DNA from: Nitrospirota bacterium
Lineage (GTDB): Bacteria; Nitrospirota_A; Leptospirillia; Leptospirillales; Leptospirillaceae
Assembly: GCA_021802325.1 (NCBI GenBank)
Contig: JAKAAM010000014.1
Coordinates: 1-20,461, forward strand
Direction: 5' to 3'
Length of the DNA stretch: 20,461 bases
Numbering within the stretch: the stretch's first letter is position 1; the number at the start of each line of letters is the position of its first letter. Under the pieces are notes generated by a model, which made no database searches, had not been told where the DNA came from, and worked only from the letters and a program-made list of their open reading frames with translations. This document shows positions 14,487 to 20,461 of this stretch, piece by piece. Both the position numbers and the translations under genes were made by a program.

Positions 14487-15080
14487 TCATTTATTCCCTC
14501 TTTGCAGGGCCTTGCGCACAGGTCTGTCATTCGCGTGAACGTTCCATCGCTCGATATAGCGGCCCTCCACTAGAAGATATTGGGCTCGGTAATGGCCTCG
14601 AAAAAAGGTTTCCTTCCCCAGGACCTCCCCTAGGAGGGTAACGAGATCCCCGGGGTTGAGAGGAAGACTTGCCGACAACTCCTTTGCGGAGGAATCGCCA
14701 TTTGGTCCCGGAGGGTTGACGCCCCGCTGGCGCGACCCGGGAACCCGGAGGGATGAGACCTCGACCAGAAACGTGTTCAAGGGAGAGCCTTCCTCGTCTC
14801 GTCCATTGACGGATATGGGGGTTTCTCCAGCCAGTGGAAGGGCTTGAACGAGGAAAAGGACTCCGTCCTCCGTTGGGAAAATTCGTTTGATCCTTCCTCC
14901 AAGAAGGACCATCTGGCCGCGATCCGGGAGCTTTTCAGACAGGATCCGGGAGAGCGACTCCGGAAGTCCGGAAGAGACGAACACCGTCCGCTGCTCCGGA
15001 AGTCCCGCGGCACATCCCGAAAAGCACAGGATCATCAGAAATGAAATCCGGGCAAATCCTGACCAGATTTTTGGAAACAT
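14487..15080 (-). CDS. Slp-family-like outer-membrane lipoprotein
   Basis: Predicted lipoprotein of 197 residues. The N-terminus has a hydrophobic signal with a lipobox-like FSGC, so Cys23 would be lipidated after cleavage. The mature part resembles the Slp family of starvation-inducible outer-membrane lipoproteins: GQMVLLGGRIKRI followed by a hydrophobic strand and LPL, then a later LNPGDLVTLLGEVLG block and a YLLVEGRYIERWN end comparable to Slp's terminal HLW segment. A charged insertion (about 108-138, REGV-like Gly/Pro-rich part) separates them. AAAGAGAG (15094-15087) lies 6 bp before the ATG. The role is unknown. It lies between two receptors on the same strand but about 740-920 bp from each, so it is probably transcribed separately. 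Confidence 0.65.
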   Translation of the reverse strand: MFPKIWSGFARISFLMILCFSGCAAGLPEQRTVFVSSGLPESLSRILSEKLPDRGQMVLLGGRIKRIFPTEDGVLFLVQALPLAGETPISVNGRDEEGSPLNTFLVEVSSLRVPGSRQRGVNPPGPNGDSSAKELSASLPLNPGDLVTLLGEVLGKETFFRGHYRAQYLLVEGRYIERWNVHANDRPVRKALQRGNK

Positions 15081-15503
15081 GGAATGCTCTCTTTACTTGT
15101 GAACGGGAACCTCAGATTTCCAAGAGCCTTCCACAATTCAAGCCCCGAAAGACTCCTGAAAAACTGAGGGACGATTTCATCATAAATGGTAACGCCCTCG
15201 TCCACTGTCTCCGGAAAGGAACTCCGAAAGAAGGGAGAGGAGCGACCTGAGTCGGCTCCAGAAAGGTCGCATGTGCATCTCCTTTTTTTAAAGAGGCTTG
15301 GCTTGCTCCGGATGGCCTGTTTCTATTCTCCCCGTCCGACATTCCGGAACGGTGAAGGAACTGTTAACAGGGGAAAATTCCAAAAAACGAAGAGTCGACT
15401 CCCCCCGGGCCTTTGAACATTATCCCGCGGATTTCCCTTCTTGGACCGCAAGCCAAGAGGGGGCAAACGGGCGGGGTGTCTTAGGGAGTTTTTTCATGAT
15501 TCG

Positions 15504-15704
15504 TTGTGTTTTGTCATGGGGACGGGTGGTTTCCGGTGTCGACCTGCCAACGATCTCCACATAGTAGGCCCGATGCCAGAAATGCGGATTTCCGAAAAAT
15601 GACTTCAGAGGCTCCGGAAAACGATTGTGAACTTGTCGGGAAGAAGTCGAAAACTTCTCCCGCTCTAATTTTTCTTGAGCCAGTTTCCGAACGAGAGAGG
15701 CAGG
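15504..15704 (-). pseudogene. Remnant of an IS200/IS605 TnpA transposase (C-terminal part)
   Basis: A minus-strand frame contains FPEPLKSFFGNPHFWHRAYYVEIVGRS followed by PETTRPHDKTQ, matching the C-terminal region of the Y1 transposase TnpA (family pattern: FPxL...GxHFWxxxYFVxTVG...YIxxQ). The N-terminal half with the HUH metal site is not found in this frame or next to it. At the position where the catalytic tyrosine is expected there is His (codon CAT, 15518-15516), so this copy would be dead even if longer. Confidence 0.65.
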
Positions 15705-15931
15705 TTCTTGGAAATTTGCTGACGCCTGGTGTTCGGGGAGGGGGCATATATCTTCCTCCGTCAAAAAACTCAGAATGGAAGGGCCTTCTTCGGGAGGAGC
15801 CAGACAGTCTTCGTAAGTTAAATCATGTCATACCACAATCGTCATGGCACCCCTCCCGGAAAAGGACGGAGCACGCCAACATTCGCACTTATCATGCCTC
15901 ATTTTCCGACCGCACCAATCCGTTCCCTGAA

Positions 15932-15973
15932 AACAAAACGGCCCGGAGAGAGACTTCTCCCCCCGGGCCGTTT
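15932..15973 (-). terminator. Intrinsic terminator of TonB receptor 2
   Basis: A perfect 11-bp inverted repeat, AAACGGCCCGG (15936-15946) and CCGGGCCGTTT (15963-15973), with a 16-nt loop, lies 25 bp after the receptor 2 stop. On the minus strand the stem runs into TTTTGTTTTC. Confidence 0.88.
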
Positions 15974-15997
15974 CTTTTAGAACTTCCGCTTCATCTC

Positions 15998-18904
15998 TCA
16001 GAAGGTGATGGTCGCCCCTCCGAAGACGTTGATCGGCTCGCCGGGGTAAACCATGAGAGTACTGACGTTATTGGCGCCATTCACCAGCCCGGCAGGTTCG
16101 TAGTAGTTCGTGTTCAGAAGATTGAAGGCGTTGAAGAAAAGCTGAGCCTTGTTGTACCAGGAAGCCTTGGGGAGATCATAGGCCACTAGGAGGTTGGTGG
16201 CCCAGTAACCCGGGGAATTTTCCTGGATGTTTTGAGTTCCGGAAGCGCCTCCAGCAGTATTCATGACATTCATCATTCCGGTATACCTCTCGTTGACCGT
16301 CACATGCCAGTTACCCTTGGCGTAGTCAAGATCGATATTGCCTAGAAGATTGGGAACGAAGGGAAGAATATCCCCCCCAGCGTTTATTGCCGTAGAAGAA
16401 CTTGTCGCAATGATATTGCTCACAAAGTAGGCATCGGTCCAAGTAAAGCTTCCGTCTACCGCAAATCCGCTTCCGATATCGCGCTTGAACTCGGCTTCGA
16501 GTCCCCGCATTTCAGCGATGCTGGCGTTGGTATAGGTCGTGTTGATGACCCCGCTGGGAAGTGTCGTTAATGAACTCGAAAACATGTTGTTGATGTAATC
16601 GTTGTAGATGTCGAGCGCAGCGAACCCTTTGTCGGTCGTGTAGCGGACCCCGATTTCGGCATCGTTTACGATTTCCGGTTTGACGAAAGGTACCGTGGCC
16701 CCCATCGCGACTTCAAAATCCTGGATGGACGGGGCGGCATAAGACTGGCCCGCGTTGGCATAAACCTTCCAATGATTGTCCGGATACCAGTTCACTCCCA
16801 CATGCGGCAGAGGAAGAACATAGGTCTCCCCGGCATTGGCGATATAGGAGGCGTTTTGACTTGTATTCCCTCCTCCAGGAATAGGTGGATTTGGAGCCCC
16901 GAGGAGAGATTGCGCTCCGGACATCAGGGAGTTGGAATACTGCAGCCGGTCCATCATGACCCGGAATCCCGCACTGATCAGCCAGTCGTCGTTAGGACGG
17001 TAATGGTCCTCGAGATACCCTCCAACAGTTGTCATCATATTGGAGCCGCCGGCGTTCCCGGTTATGTTGGGGGTCCCAATCGGCTCGTTTCCATAGAGCG
17101 TGTTGTTGTAGGAGAGGCGCATACCAAGATGGACCTTGTTGCCATTGAAGGTCTGGATGGCGGTTTCGGCAATGTCTCCGACCTTGTACCCTTGTCCTTG
17201 GATGTAGGTGAACAGGAAGGGGTTGGCGCCGGCATACCCGCCGTAGTCAGGCGTAACGTTCTGAAAAGCCGTTCCGTTTGCCCCCGCCGTGGGCGACCCG
17301 GTGATACCCACAGGAACCTGGATCACCCCGTAGGGAACGAGGAGCGCAAAAGCATTGTTCTTGATCGAAACTGTGCTGTTGAGCTGGTCTTCCCCCTGGA
17401 GGGTGATCATATAGCGCTGGGAGGTCCATTGTTTGTAAAACGGTGAATCCTGGGCATACTGTCCCGATGGAAAAGAGGCGTTTTCGCCGTTCGGCATTCC
17501 GTTGTAGCTCGGCCCGAACTGCTGGAAATTCTGGAGCGAAGTCGAGGCGCCCCGGTCGTAGTTTTTATAGGCTCCGGTGAACATAAGGCTGATCTTCCCG
17601 TTCGCCAGATACTTGGTGACGTTCGCGTAGTCCTGGTACTCCTGGAGACCGGTAAAGTCCTGGAAGCCCTGCTGGTTGATGACAGACAAGTTGTTGTAGG
17701 CCCCGACCCCGAGCTTTTCGTTGATTCCGGTGTTGGAGACGAAGGAGGTGTAATACTGTCCGTAGGAACCCATGCCGGAAGTCAGCTGGGAATAGGCATC
17801 CTGCGTGGGTTGCATGAGGTGGATGTTGACCGAACATCCTCCAGCATAGTTTCCCATCTCGGCGGAGGTTGTCACACCGCGCTGGATGTCGACCGAGGCG
17901 ATGTCGGTATTGAAGAGTCCCAGGTCGTAGACCATGCCGCCGTCCTGGTTTTCATTCTGGGGAACGCCTTCGATGTTGAATTCGATATTGGATCCTCCGG
18001 AAGGCGCCGTGTTCGATCCCCCCGTGGTGTAGCCCCGGCAGGTGAAGTAATTCATGCCGCCTGTCACGCCGTTGGCCCCCGACCGTGAGTAGTAATTGAT
18101 GCCCGGCTGGTTCGACAGGGCAAATCCGATTCCGGTCGTCTGCCACGTCTCGAAGGTCTTGTGGTCGACGATGGTGATGGCTCCGGTCGTATCCTTGATT
18201 TTCTTGTTCCCGGAGGCGTTGATGTTGGCTTGGGCCAGGGTATTGATGCTCAGCCTCACGTCGGCCTTCGTCGTCCCCCGCACCGCGATCTCCTGTGAAT
18301 AGGGAAGGTAGCCACGCTTGATGGCGGAGAGGATGTAGTCGCCCGAGGGGATATTCTTCAGGTCGAACTCTCCCGACGGGGTGGAGGCGACCTGGTAGAT
18401 CTCTTTCGTCTTCGTGTTCTTGACGGCCAGATTTGCGACCAGGGGAACCTTGTGGTCTCCATGTCCTTCGAAGATTTTTCCGAGAATCTCGGAACTCCCC
18501 TGCGAGAGTTGGTTGACGGCGAAATCCATCTGGCCGATCGTCCCGGCCTTCAGAACCCCTTCCTTTCTCTGAACCGAGAAGTTTCCTCCTCCCACCAGGA
18601 CCTTGTAATCTCCCGGAGGAAGGTTCGAGAAGATAAATGCCCCTTGAGAATCGCTCATCTTTTTGAGAAGAAGTCCTGTCGACGTGTTTTGGATCATGAT
18701 CGGGACTCCGGACAGGACGCCGTGATTTTTGGCAGAATGGATGTTTCCGAAAAGAATGGAGGACGAGGGAGCTTTCGTTGCCCCCCCTTGCGGTGCCGGT
18801 GCTGATTGGGGAGTCACCGGGGCCGACCAGACATCTGTCGACACGCCGCCCCAGAGGACTCCCGGGATGGCGAGCCATACGATTTTTTTCTTTAAAGAGA
18901 GCAT
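15998..18904 (-). CDS. TonB-dependent outer-membrane receptor 2, paralogue of receptor 1
   Basis: Outer-membrane TonB-dependent channel of 968 residues from ATG 18904. Same layout as receptor 1: signal peptide (about 1-28, ending VWSA), two carboxypeptidase-like regulatory domains (about 50-130 and 138-222), possible TonB box DTTGAITIVD (238-247), plug with the paired cysteines in TCRGY and GCSVN, and a barrel ending in Phe (GATITF). The first 260 or so residues line up with receptor 1 without a gap and more than half look identical; the barrel and its loops differ more, so ligands may differ. ATG 18904 is chosen over 18937 because AAGGAG (18915-18910) lies 5 bp upstream and because it aligns exactly with the receptor 1 start. 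Confidence 0.93.
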   Translation of the reverse strand: MLSLKKKIVWLAIPGVLWGGVSTDVWSAPVTPQSAPAPQGGATKAPSSSILFGNIHSAKNHGVLSGVPIMIQNTSTGLLLKKMSDSQGAFIFSNLPPGDYKVLVGGGNFSVQRKEGVLKAGTIGQMDFAVNQLSQGSSEILGKIFEGHGDHKVPLVANLAVKNTKTKEIYQVASTPSGEFDLKNIPSGDYILSAIKRGYLPYSQEIAVRGTTKADVRLSINTLAQANINASGNKKIKDTTGAITIVDHKTFETWQTTGIGFALSNQPGINYYSRSGANGVTGGMNYFTCRGYTTGGSNTAPSGGSNIEFNIEGVPQNENQDGGMVYDLGLFNTDIASVDIQRGVTTSAEMGNYAGGCSVNIHLMQPTQDAYSQLTSGMGSYGQYYTSFVSNTGINEKLGVGAYNNLSVINQQGFQDFTGLQEYQDYANVTKYLANGKISLMFTGAYKNYDRGASTSLQNFQQFGPSYNGMPNGENASFPSGQYAQDSPFYKQWTSQRYMITLQGEDQLNSTVSIKNNAFALLVPYGVIQVPVGITGSPTAGANGTAFQNVTPDYGGYAGANPFLFTYIQGQGYKVGDIAETAIQTFNGNKVHLGMRLSYNNTLYGNEPIGTPNITGNAGGSNMMTTVGGYLEDHYRPNDDWLISAGFRVMMDRLQYSNSLMSGAQSLLGAPNPPIPGGGNTSQNASYIANAGETYVLPLPHVGVNWYPDNHWKVYANAGQSYAAPSIQDFEVAMGATVPFVKPEIVNDAEIGVRYTTDKGFAALDIYNDYINNMFSSSLTTLPSGVINTTYTNASIAEMRGLEAEFKRDIGSGFAVDGSFTWTDAYFVSNIIATSSSTAINAGGDILPFVPNLLGNIDLDYAKGNWHVTVNERYTGMMNVMNTAGGASGTQNIQENSPGYWATNLLVAYDLPKASWYNKAQLFFNAFNLLNTNYYEPAGLVNGANNVSTLMVYPGEPINVFGGATITF

Positions 18905-18971
18905 TGCATCTCCTTGTAATTGAGGAATGTTGTCCACCCGCGTCGAGTTGGGTGAGGAAATAATTTTTACG

Positions 18972-19010
18972 GTTCCAAATTGCTGCCAGCGAAAAATATC
19001 GCTTCGGAAC
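18972..19010 (-). promoter_or_regulatory. Nested inverted repeats in the leader of receptor 2
   Basis: GTTCC (18972-18976) with GGAAC (19006-19010), enclosing AGCGA (18988-18992) with TCGCT (18999-19003), about 70-105 bp upstream of the start codon. This could fold in the transcript or be an operator. Confidence 0.35.
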
Positions 19011-19049
19011 TAGACTCTAATGGTGGAAAATGTCCCGATGGTTAATCTC

Positions 19050-19059
19050 CGGTAAAAAA
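19050..19059 (-). promoter_or_regulatory. Shared TTTTTTACCG element upstream of receptor 2
   Basis: The exact 10-mer TTTTTTACCG on the minus strand, as before receptor 1. In both genes it is followed after 14 nt by NGAC, then 17 nt, then a -10-like hexamer (TATAAA for receptor 1, a poorer TCTAGT at 19014-19009 here). The bases right after ACCG differ from the full 15-bp box. Confidence 0.45.
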
Positions 19060-19351
19060 GAAACGACAGGTTTTTTGAATTAATGTTCGATTTCCCCTTC
19101 AGGAAACATTCGAGTTGGTTGAATGCAGGAGTTCATTGGAAGAGAGGAGTGTTGGAAGAGAGAGTAGGGTGCTAGAAGTCGGAGAAAATGAAAGGTGATT
19201 CCTGTGTCAGTAAGAATGGGAAAGCTCCCCTCAAGTGGAAAATGAAAAAATCATGCCTCCTGGACAAGGAAGGGAGAATGGAGTATGAGATCCAACAGGT
19301 AGAAAAAAGAGGTATCCTTTTTTCCGGAGGCAATCTGGAAAGACGGGAATT

Positions 19352-19458
19352 TTGATCAAATTGCGCGGCAAACCTCGCCCGAAAGGCGCGGGGAAGGATA
19401 GCGCGGACGGCAGGGCCGTCCATGCACTGGCTTTCAGTGCGGGGTTTTCTGCTACAAT
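19352..19458 (+). mobile_element. Candidate left end of the IS200/IS605-type element with hairpins and tnpB promoter
   Basis: Three hairpins precede tnpB: 19373-19391 (CGCC/GGCG, extended by CC/GG past one mismatch), 19405-19421 (GGACGGC-AGG-GCCGTCC, perfect) and 19424-19440 (GCACTG/CAGTGC, 5-nt loop, perfect). A TTGAT at 19352-19356 equals the target pentamer used by ISDra2-type elements and sits 16 nt before the first hairpin, so the element might start at 19357 (inference). An extended -10 TGC-TACAAT (19450-19458) lies 7 bp before the tnpB ATG. Confidence 0.45.
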
Positions 19459-19465
19459 GCCCACC

Positions 19466-20461
19466 ATGAAAAGAATTCAAGCCTTCAAACTCCGTCTTGT
19501 TCCGACGATCGAACAGGAGAGACTCCTGTCCCGCCATGCGGGGTGCGTCCGGTTCGTCTGGAACAAGGCCCTCGATCTTCAGACGAGACGGCTTGAAGCC
19601 GGGATGCCTCTCCTGTCCTACGGGGACCTGGCCAAGATCCTGACCCTGTGGCGATCGAGCAAGGAATACGGGTTTCTCTCGAGCGGCCCGGTCCACCCCC
19701 AGCAGCAGACCCTCAAGAACCTCGACCGGGCCATTTGGGAAGCCTTGGACCGGAGAAACCCGAAACGCTTCCCACGGTTCAAAAGGAAGGGCGAGGGAGA
19801 TTCCCTCCGGTATCCCGATCCTCTCCAGGTGAAGCTCGATTTTGCAACCCGGGATGCGGAGGAAAGAAATCTCCTGCCCCGGATCTTTCTCCCCAAGGTG
19901 GGGTGGGTCAAGGTCCGCCTCTCCCGGCAGATTGCGGGAGAGATCAGGAACGCCACCGTGACCGGCAAGGCCGGACGGTGGGCCGTGTCGATCCAGACGG
20001 AAAGGAACGTCCAGGAACCAACCCCAAGAACCTCTCCGGAAATCGGACTGGATCTCGGGGTCGTCTCCTTCGCCACGCTCTCGGACGGCACCCGGATCCA
20101 TCCGGACGAGCGTCTCCTTCGGGCCATGGAACGGGCGGAAATCCGTCTCCGATGGGAACAGCGGAAGCTCTCCCGAAAATACCGGAAGGGACCGAAAAGC
20201 CGGAACTTCGTCAAACAGAAGCTCCGCGTGGCGAGAGCCTTTGAAGAAGTGGCCAACATGCGTCGGGATTTTCTCCACAAGACCTCGACGGCGACCGGCG
20301 AAATCCAAGCCGTCGTCTATGTCGAGGATCTGACGATCCGGAACATGACCCGAAGCGCCCGAGGGACCCGGGAGACCCCCGGACGAAACGTCCGGCAGAA
20401 GTCCGGACTCAACCGCTCCATTCTCTCCCAGGGATGGGGCACGTTCCTCTCTTTCCTCGAA
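19466..20461 (+). CDS. tnpB: TnpB RNA-guided nuclease of an IS200/IS605-type element (partial, 3' end beyond window)
   Basis: Open for 332 codons to the window edge with no stop. The N-terminus is the OrfB helix-turn-helix type (MKRIQAFKLRLVPTIEQERLL, then GCVRFVWNKALDLQ at 27-40). The RuvC-I motif IGLDLG (193-198, catalytic Asp196) and the RuvC-II motif VVYVEDLT (283-290, catalytic Glu287) are intact; the zinc finger and RuvC-III Asp lie beyond the window. TnpB is the ancestor of Cas12 and cuts DNA guided by an RNA from the element's right end. The start could be ATG 19457, but the N-terminus fits ATG 19466 and a -10 element overlaps 19457. No intact tnpA is in the window; the only TnpA trace is the remnant at 15504-15704. 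Confidence 0.92.
   Translation, partial: MKRIQAFKLRLVPTIEQERLLSRHAGCVRFVWNKALDLQTRRLEAGMPLLSYGDLAKILTLWRSSKEYGFLSSGPVHPQQQTLKNLDRAIWEALDRRNPKRFPRFKRKGEGDSLRYPDPLQVKLDFATRDAEERNLLPRIFLPKVGWVKVRLSRQIAGEIRNATVTGKAGRWAVSIQTERNVQEPTPRTSPEIGLDLGVVSFATLSDGTRIHPDERLLRAMERAEIRLRWEQRKLSRKYRKGPKSRNFVKQKLRVARAFEEVANMRRDFLHKTSTATGEIQAVVYVEDLTIRNMTRSARGTRETPGRNVRQKSGLNRSILSQGWGTFLSFLE

Larger units (their letters stand above)
15081..15997. other. Intergenic region between the lipoprotein gene and receptor 2
   Basis: About 920 bp without an intact gene. It holds the minus-strand IS200/IS605 tnpA remnant (15504-15704) and the receptor 2 terminator. The long plus-strand frame at 15506-16189 runs through the remnant, the terminator and the receptor gene, and is a shadow. 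I see nothing in 15081-15500 beyond scattered short frames. Confidence 0.5.
18905..19465. other. Divergent intergenic region between receptor 2 and tnpB
   Basis: About 560 bp. The left third is the control region of receptor 2. The right third (from about 19352) looks like the left end of the tnpB element. In between I see no gene; a long minus-strand frame (19172-20308) is an antisense shadow of tnpB. Confidence 0.5.

Noticed and set aside
15506..16189. 227-codon plus-strand frame
   Set aside because: It runs through the tnpA remnant, a strong terminator and the end of receptor 2 on the other strand.
19172..20308. 378-codon minus-strand frame
   Set aside because: Antisense to tnpB, which shows the OrfB N-terminus and the RuvC-I and RuvC-II motifs on the plus strand.
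1..20461. CRISPR array, tRNA or rRNA genes
   Set aside because: I saw no regularly spaced repeat array and no cloverleaf or ribosomal RNA sequence. The 33-bp box repeats come in pairs only and are not an array.

Overview
The window reads as chromosomal DNA of a Gram-negative bacterium with an outer membrane: it encodes TonB-dependent receptors, an ExbB/ExbD/TonB motor and a lipoprotein. GC is fairly high in the housekeeping parts and lower in the spacers around 5.4-7.1 kb and near the transposon traces. A full mercury operon beside TonB receptors that carry carboxypeptidase-type regulatory domains would suit a metal-exposed environmental bacterium. A Leptospirillum-like acidophile is my guess from general resemblance only.

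Layout. (1) 1-2422, plus strand: distal part of a phosphate-uptake operon (pstA, pstB, phoU) ending at a probable terminator; pstS and pstC would lie upstream. (2) 2603-5313, plus strand: mercury-resistance operon. A MerR-type promoter with a 20-bp spacer and a 22-bp dyad drives a MerC-like transporter, MerA with its own N-terminal HMA domain, and merR as the last gene. (3) 5314-7137: spacer-rich stretch with one small exported protein (5926-6378) and two diverged copies of a block carrying 15-bp boxes 33 bp apart. (4) 7138-9018, plus strand: exbB-exbD-tonB. (5) 9178-9449, minus strand: frameshifted remnant of an ISAzo13-type transposase. (6) 9606-10439, plus strand: OmpR-type response regulator without a kinase nearby. 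(7) 10807-18904, minus strand: two paralogous TonB-dependent receptors, each followed by a strong terminator, with a Slp-like lipoprotein gene and a decayed IS200/IS605 tnpA remnant between them. (8) 19352-20461, plus strand: 5' part of an IS200/IS605-type tnpB that runs off the window and has hairpins just upstream.

How they work together. ExbB/ExbD/TonB would use the proton gradient to energise the two outer-membrane receptors. The most interesting signal is a shared box (TTTACCGTC-N2-GTCA or a variant). It lies in the same orientation about 150-245 bp upstream of four start codons: the small exported protein, exbB, and both receptors. This suggests a local regulon, perhaps under the orphan response regulator. 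The ligand of the receptors cannot be read from the sequence.
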